DNA from: Bacillus_BD sp963787345
GTDB taxonomy: Bacteria; Bacillota; Bacilli; Bacillales; Cytobacillaceae
Reading direction: 5' to 3'
NCBI GenBank assembly: GCA_963787345.1
Contig: CAWBCW010000011.1
Coordinates: 744,001 to 808,000 of the forward strand
DNA length: 64,000 bases
Shown: positions 17,952 to 26,168 of the stretch, piece by piece
Layout of the letters: each line of letters begins with the position of its first letter
Position numbering within the stretch: the first letter of the stretch is position 1
The notes under the pieces: model-generated
What the model was told of the DNA's origin: nothing
The model's database searches: none
The model's input: only the letters and a program-made list of their open reading frames with translations
Program-made: the position numbers and the translations under genes

Positions 17952-19100
17952 ATGAAAATTGCGATTGTGAGCTCGGGTCTGTTTTCTGTTCCACCAGTAA
18001 AAGGTACATCAGTCGAACATGTTACTTATCAAGTAGCGAAAGTCTTGAAAGATGAAAACCAAGTGATAGTGTATACGAGAAAATGCAGTGAGTATCCGGT
18101 CTCTTCAAAGGAAGGCCAGCTTCTTATTAAAAGAATTCTTTATAAAAATTCAATTCAATATGTAAAAAAAGTGATCAAACATATGAAACAGACCAATCCC
18201 GATGTCATTCTCATAGAAAATAGGCCAGCTTTTGTTCTTCAAATAAAAGAAGCACTACCTGACATTCCTATTATATTAAATATGCAATCAGATGTGTTTT
18301 CCTCTGAACCACATATACGCAAAGCGAATATGATTAACGTCTCTAAAAAAGTTGATGCTTTAATAACAAATAGCAAAGCCCTTGAAAAAATACTTGTTCA
18401 GAAATATCCTGCCTTTCAAGGCAAAAGCCACCCGGTCCATTTAGGCATCGATACGACACCCTATGAAGAAGCAGAGAGGAATCAGCAAGTCGTTTCTAGT
18501 TTAAGAGAAAAATATGGTTTAGTGAGTGGGGAACCAACGATTTTATTTGCGGGAAGATTATTGAAAAAGAAAGGTGTCCATTTAATTTTAGAAATCTTGC
18601 CTAGATTGTTAAAAGATTACCCTCAATTAAAACTAATCATTACAGGAAGCCCAAGGTATGGGAAAAATCAAAATACAAAATATGTAAATAAAATGAAAAC
18701 GATGACAGAAGAAATAAAGGAGCACGTTTTATTCACAGATTTTGTGAATCCTGACATGATGCCCTATATATACCAATTGGCTGACATTGTCGTGACACCT
18801 TCGATTTGGGATGAACCTTTTTTATTGGTTAATTTAGAAGCGATGGCATCGAAGAAACCTGTCATCACGACAAGAAAGGGTGGGATTCCTGAAGTCGTTA
18901 TTCATGGTGAATCTGGATTGGTCTTTTCAGTAGAAAACTATCGTCAAGAACTTTTTCTATATCTTTCTTTACTCCTTCAATCGAAGGGGTTGAGGGACGA
19001 ACTATCTTACCAAGGATGGAAAAGGGCAAAGGAATTTCCTTGGAATCATACAGCCACAGGCTATGTTAACGTCTTCCAACAACTTGCAAAGAAGGAATGA
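17952..19100 (+). CDS. Glycosyltransferase family 4 protein
   Basis: The protein has 382 residues from ATG 17952, 11 bases after AAAAAGGAGGGG. An ATG at 17922 is in frame but spans that RBS. It shows the GT-B fold pattern: MKIAIVSSGLFSVPPVKGT at the N-terminus, FAGRLLKKKGVHLILEILP (about residues 200-220) and the donor-binding SIWDEPFLLVNLEAMASKK with the E-x7-E pair, then GGIPEVV. Such enzymes transfer an activated sugar to a glycan or protein. It lies between rfbG and rfbF in a probable spore-surface glycosylation cluster. The sugar and acceptor are not predictable. Confidence 0.9.
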   Translation: MKIAIVSSGLFSVPPVKGTSVEHVTYQVAKVLKDENQVIVYTRKCSEYPVSSKEGQLLIKRILYKNSIQYVKKVIKHMKQTNPDVILIENRPAFVLQIKEALPDIPIILNMQSDVFSSEPHIRKANMINVSKKVDALITNSKALEKILVQKYPAFQGKSHPVHLGIDTTPYEEAERNQQVVSSLREKYGLVSGEPTILFAGRLLKKKGVHLILEILPRLLKDYPQLKLIITGSPRYGKNQNTKYVNKMKTMTEEIKEHVLFTDFVNPDMMPYIYQLADIVVTPSIWDEPFLLVNLEAMASKKPVITTRKGGIPEVVIHGESGLVFSVENYRQELFLYLSLLLQSKGLRDELSYQGWKRAKEFPWNHTATGYVNVFQQLAKKE

Positions 19101-19186
19101 TCCGAAATTAAGGATATTTGATGGACGACGTATGGAAGAAACATTGTTTTACACTCGATCCTTCTATTATTTAAGGAGATGTCTTA

Positions 19187-19942
19187 ATGGCGAAAATTGA
19201 AATGGAGATTAAAGGAAAAAAATCAAATACGTTTAAGATGCTTTTAGAAACTCCAGGATTGATTGAGGACACCATTATCCGGTATGGTTGCTGGGAGCCC
19301 GCTATCGATTATATTATTGACTATTATATGAAGGAAGATGGAATATTTATAGATGTTGGGGCAAATATTGGCTATCACAGTCTATATATTGCTAGCCTTT
19401 CTCCTAAGGCTGAATGCATTGCATTTGAACCCCATCCAAAAATTTTCGAGCAGTTAAGTACGAATGCAGGCTTAAATCATTTCAACCATTTAGTTACACA
19501 TAACGTGGCAGTAGGCGATTTTTGCGGCAATACAAAAATAAACCTCACGAATGATAGCTCCTATAACCGTGGATTGTCGACGATATTAAATGACGAAAGT
19601 CTAGAGAATGAGAGTCACCAAGTAAATGTGAAGATCTCGACGTTAGATGAGTTCTTAAACCATGATCAGAAGAATCGGATCAATGTGATGAAGATTGATA
19701 CGCAGGGTTATGAATATCAAGTTCTGAAGGGTGCTTTGGATATCATTTATCGATCTAGACCAATCATATTGTTGGAGATTCATAGGATCTCAGGAGTAGG
19801 GGCTAAAGAAATCTTGGATTTATTACCCGACTATCTCCTCTTAGGGCTTGATGCATGGAAAGGTTATCTTAAATATATTGAACATAATGACTTCAATAAT
19901 AACTTTGATATGATATGTATCCCTAAGGATCTTTTAACTTAA
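19187..19942 (+). CDS. FkbM-family methyltransferase
   Basis: The protein has 251 residues, with AAGGAGATG ahead of ATG 19187. The class I SAM-binding motif is IDVGANIGYHSLYIASLSP (about 55-73), followed by CIAFEPHPKIFEQL, VAVGDFCGNTKI and the FkbM-specific VMKIDTQGYEYQVLKGA (about 166-182). FkbM enzymes O-methylate sugars or polyketides. In this setting methylation of a surface-glycan sugar is the likely job. It is in line with glycosyltransferase genes on both sides. Confidence 0.9.
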   Translation: MAKIEMEIKGKKSNTFKMLLETPGLIEDTIIRYGCWEPAIDYIIDYYMKEDGIFIDVGANIGYHSLYIASLSPKAECIAFEPHPKIFEQLSTNAGLNHFNHLVTHNVAVGDFCGNTKINLTNDSSYNRGLSTILNDESLENESHQVNVKISTLDEFLNHDQKNRINVMKIDTQGYEYQVLKGALDIIYRSRPIILLEIHRISGVGAKEILDLLPDYLLLGLDAWKGYLKYIEHNDFNNNFDMICIPKDLLT

Positions 19943-19992
19943 AACACTTGCAGCGAAAGATTTGTCAACATCCAGAGAAGGAGAGAAGAGAA

Positions 19993-20757
19993 ATGAAAGT
20001 CGTTATTCTTTGTGGAGGAAAGGGCATCAGAATGAGTGAATTAACAACTGAAAATCCCAAACCCCTTGCACAAATTGGGGATAAGCCTATTCTTTGGCAT
20101 ATTATGAAAATCTATCAAAAATATGGATTTAATGAATTTATTTTATTGCTTGGATATAAAGGCGAGAAGATTAAAGAATACTTTATGGATTATGAATGGA
20201 AAAATAATAGTTTTACAATGGATTCTAGTACGGGAAAAATTAACATGCTAGGTCAATCAGAAAAGTGGAAAATTACCTTTCTTGATACTGGGATTCATAC
20301 ATTGACTGGAGGTCGAATTAAACAGGCAGAGAATTTAATCGGAAATAATAGTTTTATGTTAACGTATGGTGACGGACTATCTGACATTAACTTACATGAG
20401 CTAATACAATTTCACGATAAAAAGAGAACCGTTGCAACTGTAACAGGGATCCAGAAGAAAAGTCAATTTGGTACGCTAACGGTTAATGGAGGAATTGCCA
20501 CATCATTTGAAGAAAAAACAAAAATGGAAGGCACGATAAATGGCGGTTTTTTTATATTGAAGCCGGAGATATTTAACTATTTAACAGATGATCCGAACTG
20601 TGTTTTTGAAGAAGAGCCAATGAAGAAATTGACTGCCGATGGACAATTATCTGTTTATCCTCATGAAGGGTTTTGGACGGCCATTGACACTTACAAAAAT
20701 GTTCTCGAAGTCAATAAAATGTGGGAGCAAGGGAAAGTACCATGGAAGCCAAAGTGA
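19993..20757 (+). CDS. rfbF: Glucose-1-phosphate cytidylyltransferase
   Basis: The protein has 254 residues from ATG 19993 (RBS AAGGAGAG). A TTG at 19948 is open but less likely. Signature residues are VILCGGKGIRMSELTTENPK (about 3-22), PILWHIMKIY, FMLTYGDGLSDINL and GFWTAIDTYKNVLEVNKMWE. It forms CDP-glucose from CTP and glucose 1-phosphate, feeding RfbG. No genes for the later steps (CDP-4-keto-6-deoxyglucose 3-dehydrase or reductases) are recognisable apart from the epimerase/dehydratase at 25067. The end overlaps the next gene by 16 bases. Confidence 0.93.
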   Translation: MKVVILCGGKGIRMSELTTENPKPLAQIGDKPILWHIMKIYQKYGFNEFILLLGYKGEKIKEYFMDYEWKNNSFTMDSSTGKINMLGQSEKWKITFLDTGIHTLTGGRIKQAENLIGNNSFMLTYGDGLSDINLHELIQFHDKKRTVATVTGIQKKSQFGTLTVNGGIATSFEEKTKMEGTINGGFFILKPEIFNYLTDDPNCVFEEEPMKKLTADGQLSVYPHEGFWTAIDTYKNVLEVNKMWEQGKVPWKPK

Positions 20758-21698
20758 AATTGAGTGATACATTGGAATCAGAAAATGTTTATTGTACGCT
20801 TTTAACAAAAGGAAGGGTATACCAAGGAATTGCAATGCTTATGTCGTTGAATCAGGTGATAAGAGATCCATTTACTGTATTTGTTTATTGTGTAGATGAT
20901 GAATCCTATTCTTTATTTAAAAAGCTACCATGGGATCATCTTGTTTTAATTCATGAGAATGATTTTCCTGAGGAAATACGAACAATAAAGGAAACGCGAA
21001 AAATTCATGAATATTGTTGGACTTTGAAGCCTGTTTTATGTGAATATGTGATGATTCACTACCCTTCTGTAAAAAGAGTCACTTATTTAGATTCTGATTT
21101 GTATTTCTGGGAAGATCCTGGCATCATCGTACAAAACCAGCCGAAATGTTCGGTTTTACTATCAATAGAAGAAAAGTATCGTCCTAAATGGAATAAATCG
21201 AGATTAAAAAGGAGGATCAAAATAACCGGTTTATATAATTCTGGATTTATAAGTTTCAAGCGAGATGAGAATGGTCTTGAATCGATAAAATGGTGGAAAA
21301 CACAATGCTTAAATCAATGTTCCATTCAACCAGAAAAAGGGCTGTTTGGAGATCAGAAATATTTAGATGAACTGCCAAAGCTGTTTTCCAATATTTGTTC
21401 GATTACAATGCCTGGAGTCAATATCGGTCCATGGAATCGTTTAAAGTATCAATTCTCGAAAGATGCTAGATCTGTTCGTATTGATAATGATCTGCTCATT
21501 TTTTATCATTTTAGCAGTTTACGAGTAATCGCCAGGGATCAAATAAAGTTTATCTATAAGGTGAATAAGAGTAAACTCCCTTTTATTTATGGTATATACC
21601 AAGAGGCATTAAGTGATGCGGTTGAATTAACAGAAAAAGTAGATCCATATTTTAATGGATTTGCCAGCAAAACAGATTTGATGAAATATTGGAATTAG
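20742..21698 (+). CDS. Glycosyltransferase (GT-A type, DSD motif), copy 1
   Basis: The protein has 318 residues from ATG 20742 (RBS AAGGGA), overlapping rfbF. A TTG at 20721 has no RBS. It begins NVYCTLLTKGRVYQGIAML, has VTYLDSDLYFWEDP with a DxD-type metal motif (about 110-123), YNSGFISFKRDENGLESIKW, GDQKYLDELP and PGVNIGPWNRLKY. The pattern resembles nucleotide-diphospho-sugar transferases of the GT8/GT77-like group. A close paralogue lies at 22993-23889. Translation coupled to rfbF suggests a CDP-linked sugar as donor, but this is inference. Confidence 0.8.
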   Translation: MEAKVKLSDTLESENVYCTLLTKGRVYQGIAMLMSLNQVIRDPFTVFVYCVDDESYSLFKKLPWDHLVLIHENDFPEEIRTIKETRKIHEYCWTLKPVLCEYVMIHYPSVKRVTYLDSDLYFWEDPGIIVQNQPKCSVLLSIEEKYRPKWNKSRLKRRIKITGLYNSGFISFKRDENGLESIKWWKTQCLNQCSIQPEKGLFGDQKYLDELPKLFSNICSITMPGVNIGPWNRLKYQFSKDARSVRIDNDLLIFYHFSSLRVIARDQIKFIYKVNKSKLPFIYGIYQEALSDAVELTEKVDPYFNGFASKTDLMKYWN

Positions 21699-21774
21699 CA
21701 TGTTCATTACTAAGTTATATTCCTAAAATACTAAAAATTATGAGTAATATATCTGCAGAGAGGAGGCTCGAGTT

Positions 21775-22968
21775 ATGAAAGCAAGTATTATCATCCCTTC
21801 TTTTAATGCAAAAGACAGACTTTATAATAATTTAATTTCCCTTAACTGCCAAGATTATCCTTTTTCAGATTTCGAAGTCATTGTTATCGATAATGGTTCA
21901 ACCGATCATACAGCCGAAATGCTCGCTCATTTTTCCTCTTATTATAAGCTGAGCACTATTAGGGTACAACAAAATGTCGGAATTGCAAAAGGGAGAAACT
22001 TAGGAATATTAAAAGCTATAGGAGAACTTATTATTTTTCATGATAGTGATATGATTGCGCCGAAAGATTTTGTCAGAAAACATATAGAAGCACATGAAGG
22101 GCAAGATTCCACCATTGTTTGCGGTTCGTGTTGGAAAAGAATCTATAGTTTGTATTATCGAGACTTTAAATTAGAGCCTCACCATATACAACAATTTCAA
22201 CATCGTTATCCGCTCATTCGAACAGAGGATAAAGACAAGTATCGCATCCTAACAGAAGAACAAATCAAGAACGGTGATTTTATAAAAGAAAGCTTTGATT
22301 TAGAGAGCCCAATGATGACTTTATTAAAAACAGTGCTTCATACATTTGGAGAAAACTTGAGTGGCTATAAATTTCCTTGGAGATTTTTTTTTACAAATAA
22401 TGCTTCCATCTCTCGAAAAGTGATCGTAGAAGCAGGATTATTTGATGAAAACAATAAAGATTGGGGTTATGAGGATTTTGATTTGGCGATAAGGCTCCAT
22501 AAGTCAGGGCATCTATTTATGATTCGACATGACATTGTTAATATTCATCAGGAGCATCCGGTTAATTTTACCTTAACAAGCTTTAGAGATAGTACCCGAT
22601 ATATGTTAGAGAAATATAATGATATCAGGCATTTGGATGTTCTCCTCATCATTCTTACAATTTCAACTTCTTCTATTCCTCCATTTAGATCGATATTCGA
22701 TGAAAAAGAACTTAACGAAATCGTAATAAACATAGACATGATGATTGATTCCGATATGGATTTGGAGATATTAGACCATTTTCGGGAACTGCTGCAAAAA
22801 TTATGTAATAAACATTTACGGTTAAATGAGAAAAAGAAAAAGTGGAAAAAATCGAAACTAAAAAGGAATTCAGGACAACTGGAAGGGATCAAAAATGAAT
22901 TAATCGAACGAACAAAGCAAGACTACTTTGCCCATGCTTTTATTAAGATCGTTCAGGAACTCAATTAA
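21775..22968 (+). CDS. Glycosyltransferase family 2 protein
   Basis: The protein has 397 residues, with GAGAGGAGG before ATG 21775. GT2 hallmarks are IIPSFNAKDRLYNNLISL (about 6-23), FEVIVIDNGSTDHTAE, the DxD equivalent FHDSDMIAPKDF (about 85-96) and NKDWGYEDFDLAIRL (about 225-239). The last 130 or so residues are Lys-rich and helical (KKKKWKKSKLKRNS) and probably form a C-terminal extension rather than a catalytic part. It lies between the two paralogous DSD-type transferases. Confidence 0.88.
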   Translation: MKASIIIPSFNAKDRLYNNLISLNCQDYPFSDFEVIVIDNGSTDHTAEMLAHFSSYYKLSTIRVQQNVGIAKGRNLGILKAIGELIIFHDSDMIAPKDFVRKHIEAHEGQDSTIVCGSCWKRIYSLYYRDFKLEPHHIQQFQHRYPLIRTEDKDKYRILTEEQIKNGDFIKESFDLESPMMTLLKTVLHTFGENLSGYKFPWRFFFTNNASISRKVIVEAGLFDENNKDWGYEDFDLAIRLHKSGHLFMIRHDIVNIHQEHPVNFTLTSFRDSTRYMLEKYNDIRHLDVLLIILTISTSSIPPFRSIFDEKELNEIVINIDMMIDSDMDLEILDHFRELLQKLCNKHLRLNEKKKKWKKSKLKRNSGQLEGIKNELIERTKQDYFAHAFIKIVQELN

Positions 22969-22992
22969 ACGATAAAAGGACGGTGTATTACC

Positions 22993-23889
22993 ATAGAAAA
23001 CATTTTTTGTACGGTATTATCAAACAAAAGATTGTATCAATTTCTTGCTCTTATCCGTTCACTTAATAAGGTTATGAAAGAGGATTATCTGTTTTATACT
23101 CTTTGTACGGATGATGAAACCTATCGTTTACTAAAAGCGCTAAACTGGAAAAGTATTCATCCTGTTCATGAAGATGAATTAGATAAGGAAATCGTTTCTT
23201 TAAAACCAAAACGCAAATTACATGAATACTGTTGGACATTAAAGTCCGTTATAATTGAGAAAGTAATCACTGAAAACCCTTCCGTTACTGAAGTGACTTA
23301 CATGGATTCAGATTTATATTTTTTCGAAAGTCCAGATATCATTTTTCAAAATCAGCAAGATTGGTCGGTACTATTAACAGTCGAAGAAAAAAAACGTAGA
23401 AAAAATTCAAAAAAAACAGGAAAATATAATTCTGGATTTATCAGTTTTAAAAATAATGGCAATGGACTAGAATGTCTGCGTTGGTGGAAAGAAAAATGCT
23501 TTGAAAGTTGTGCAATTGATTTTGATGCAAATATCTTTGGAGATCAATTGTATTTAGATCAAATGCCTGAATTATTTACTGGTATTTGTGATATTACTAC
23601 CCCAGGAGTAAATATAGGACCTTGGAATTATCTTAAATATCATTATCATATTATTGATAAAAAATTTTATATTGATCAGGTTCCTCTCATTTATTTCCAT
23701 TTTAGCGGCTTCAGGATTCAAGCAAAAAATCAAATTAAATTGATTCATGGTTTTAAAAGGAATCTTCCCTATATTTTTAAAGTATATATATATGAAATCA
23801 ATCAAGTGATTGAAGAAGTTGAAAAGGTGAATCTGATTTTTAATGGCTTTGCAGAGGATGATGATCTGAAGCTATTTTGGGAAATTTAG
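22993..23889 (+). CDS. Glycosyltransferase (GT-A type, DSD motif), copy 2, unusual start
   Basis: This is a paralogue of the gene at 20742: LHEYCWTLKSVIIEKVI, VTYMDSDLYFFESP, YNSGFISFKNNGNGLE and PGVNIGPWNYLKYHYH line up one for one. The first ordinary start (TTG 23032) would remove the IFCTVLSNKRLYQF segment, which aligns with VYCTLLTKGRVYQG of copy 1. The open frame extends back to ATT 22987 and ATA 22993. AAAGGACGG (22976-22983) is suitably placed for ATA 22993. Either a rare ATA/ATT start is used, or a start was lost by mutation. Activity is inferred from the paralogue. Confidence 0.75.
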   Translation: MENIFCTVLSNKRLYQFLALIRSLNKVMKEDYLFYTLCTDDETYRLLKALNWKSIHPVHEDELDKEIVSLKPKRKLHEYCWTLKSVIIEKVITENPSVTEVTYMDSDLYFFESPDIIFQNQQDWSVLLTVEEKKRRKNSKKTGKYNSGFISFKNNGNGLECLRWWKEKCFESCAIDFDANIFGDQLYLDQMPELFTGICDITTPGVNIGPWNYLKYHYHIIDKKFYIDQVPLIYFHFSGFRIQAKNQIKLIHGFKRNLPYIFKVYIYEINQVIEEVEKVNLIFNGFAEDDDLKLFWEI

Positions 23890-23899
23890 GTTTAACTTC

Positions 23900-24085
23900 C
23901 TTCAGCAAAAAGTCTTCCACTTCTATAAGTGGTGAGATAACTGTAAGATCTTATCAATTCAGTGGGGTTAACCCTTAGCCCAATGAAGTTAAAGCCTCCG
24001 ACGGAGACATGCGATTTTTAAAGGAAAGAATACCTTCACAAGCGCAAGTTATTATCTGGGTGCAAATTCGCCGAGGCGAATTTGA
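23900..24085 (+). other. Structured intergenic sequence, possible IS200/IS605 right-end remnant
   Basis: It contains a small hairpin CCACTTCTATAAGTGG near 23920, then TCAATTCAGTGGGGTTAACC with CCAATGAAGTTAAAGCCTCC and CGACGGAG, and a 10-bp hairpin CAAATTCGCC/GGCGAATTTG at 24063-24085. The ATTCAGTGGGG block recalls the 3' ends of IS200/IS605 tnpB genes, and a similar CTATCAGTGGGGG occurs in the repeats at 13.8 kb. No transposase frame is present. The assignment is tentative. Confidence 0.3.
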
Positions 24086-24112
24086 TTTTAGCAAAGGGGA
24101 GTAAAGTTGCCG

Positions 24113-25035
24113 ATGACTCTAAAAAAAATTTGCCGTGATTTTAATTTAGGGAGATTCAAAAAAAAAATTCAAAACTTGATAGTTTAGCAAATTCAGTCTT
24201 AAAAATCGAGACGAGTAAAGGTTTTTATGTTGTGCGAATCATAAAGAATCGTGACGTAGGTATAGATAGGTTAGTCTATGCCTATGCAGTTATTTCCATC
24301 CTATCTAAAGCGGATATTCCTGTCATAAAACCAATTCTGAACGATCAGGGCTTCTGCACTTCGATGTATAATGGCTATTTAGTACAAGTAACACCCTTTG
24401 TTGAAGCGGCTTCTTTTCAATGGTTGCCAGGGCAGGTTTATCATAATGGAAGGATGCTGAGAAAAATTCATCAAACCTTGTCAATAGTAGAGGAAAGTCC
24501 AAAGTCTACAGGGACTTACCAGTATTTTGATTTAGATACTAAAGCCATTACAGAACGATTGAAGCGAGTGGGATCCACCCAATCTATACAAGAGATTTCT
24601 GCACTAAATAATTTTTATACATTGCTAAATCAGCATCCACTTAATACTAGTTACCTTCCTAAAACAATCATTCATGGGGATTGGCATCCTACGAATCTAT
24701 TGTATACGGAGAATGGTGAGATCCAATGTGTTCTTGATTTTGATTCATTACAAAAGGGAGTACGGATTTTTGATGTCGCGTATGCCCTTTATTATTTCCT
24801 CATTTTTCATAATAACAAATCGATGTCAGAGGAATTTCTGAAAGGATATGGCAGTTTGACTCCTCAGGAGATTGAGATTCTTCCGAGTCTTATCGCTAGA
24901 ATTGGGTTCTTTCTTGGAATATTTGCGCGTCACGAAGCGTTTCAATTTGCCAAATATAAATTGCAATTGGAATGGAGTTTATCCCAACAGGGCATAAAGA
25001 CGATTCGGGCCTTATGTGTAAGAGCGGAACAATAA
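24113..25035 (+). pseudogene. APH-type phosphotransferase with frameshift in a poly-A tract
   Basis: The frame from 24232 to the end has the kinase signature IIHGDWHPTNLLYTENGE (Brenner motif) and VLDFDSLQKGVRIFDVAYAL (DFD metal loop), so the family is the aminoglycoside/choline-kinase-like phosphotransferases. The true N-terminus begins at ATG 24113, after GGGGAG, as MTLKKICRDFNLGRFKK. It then runs out of frame in an A-rich stretch near 24157-24175. The continuation KLDSLANSVLKIETSKGFYV in the other frame leads straight into VVRIIKNRDVG. One lost A would explain it. Role before breakage: probably phosphorylation of a sugar or small metabolite of the glycosylation cluster. Confidence 0.75.
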
Positions 25036-25066
25036 AAGATGCTATTGACGAAAGGCATGAATCCCA

Positions 25067-26038
25067 ATGCATAATGTAAAAATAATGAAACATAAAAATA
25101 TTTTCGTCACCGGTTGTACCGGCTATTTAGGACGACAATTGGTAAAAGAATTGCTGCAAATTGGTGTAAATGTAACTGGATTAGTTCACAAGCCCCATTT
25201 TTCCATTTGTAAAGAAGGACTTTATAAAAACTTGAATTGTGTCTACGGTGGTTTAGAAGATGTACAGCTTATCAAAAATGCATTTGAAATGAACAACATT
25301 GATACCGTTTTTCATCTGGCTGCACAGGCAATTACGGGGGATGCGTTACAAAATCCAGTCTCCACCTTTGAAACCAATATTCGTGGAACATGGAACTTAT
25401 TGGAAGCTTGCCGTCAAAGCGGAGCAAAAAATATCATCGTGACATCTAGTGAAAAAGCTTACGGGGATTTATCTCTGCCTCCACTTATGGAAACTTTCCC
25501 CCTTCAAGGTAGATATCCTTATGATGTCTCAAAAAGTTGTGCCGATTTAATCACCCATTCTTATTATTTTACTTATGATTTACCCGTATGTACGATTAGA
25601 TTTGGCAATTTATTCGGTGGGGGAGATTTGAATTTTAGTAGAATTATTCCATACACGATAAAATCGGTTTTTCAAAATCAAGCACCTGTCATTCATAGTG
25701 CAGGTACGTTTAAACGTGATTTCTTTTATATCGAGGATGCTGTGCGTGCTCATTTACTCCTACTTAAAAAAATGGAAACTGACAACAACTTGATGGGGGA
25801 AGCATTTAATTTTAGCTATGAAAATCCTAAAACGATAATGGAAGTTGTTCAAGATATCTTAGAGATAATGGATAGTGATCTAATGCCTATTATTCAAAAT
25901 CACAGTAATGAAATGAAACATCAATATCTCTCCGCTCAAAAAGCTAAAAGTCTGCTAAAATGGAAGCCAAACTATAACTATAATGCCGGATTAAGAAGAA
26001 CGATCGAGTGGTATCGAGATTATTTTGATGAGGATTAA
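25067..26038 (+). CDS. NAD-dependent epimerase/dehydratase
   Basis: The protein has 323 residues. ATG 25067 or the in-frame ATG 25085 are possible starts. It is an extended SDR: nucleotide-binding FVTGCTGYLGRQLVKELL (about 12-29), FHLAAQAITGDALQNP, catalytic VTSSEKAYGD, then YPYDVSKSCADL with the YxxxK pair (about 150-161), and RFGNLFGGGDLNFSR. The closest functional types are GDP-mannose/CDP-glucose dehydratase-like sugar enzymes. It could process the CDP-4-keto-6-deoxyglucose from RfbG, but its exact substrate is not evident. It is convergent with the next gene, with a strong hairpin between. Confidence 0.85.
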   Translation: MHNVKIMKHKNIFVTGCTGYLGRQLVKELLQIGVNVTGLVHKPHFSICKEGLYKNLNCVYGGLEDVQLIKNAFEMNNIDTVFHLAAQAITGDALQNPVSTFETNIRGTWNLLEACRQSGAKNIIVTSSEKAYGDLSLPPLMETFPLQGRYPYDVSKSCADLITHSYYFTYDLPVCTIRFGNLFGGGDLNFSRIIPYTIKSVFQNQAPVIHSAGTFKRDFFYIEDAVRAHLLLLKKMETDNNLMGEAFNFSYENPKTIMEVVQDILEIMDSDLMPIIQNHSNEMKHQYLSAQKAKSLLKWKPNYNYNAGLRRTIEWYRDYFDED

Positions 26039-26063
26039 AAAGCATAACCCTTCCTATTCATAT

Positions 26064-26107
26064 CTAAACAGAAAAGGCGGTGAGGATTCACCACTTTTTC
26101 TGTTTAG
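26064..26107. terminator. Bidirectional terminator between convergent genes
   Basis: CTAAACAGAAAA-GGCGGTGA pairs with TCACCAC-TTTTTCTGTTTAG across a 4-nt loop. It forms a long stem with A/T runs on both sides. Confidence 0.75.
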
Positions 26108-26168
26108 AATGAGACATTCTGATCATTCATTTATATTTCTAGCCTATAGATTCAGAAGGAGAGTGCGA

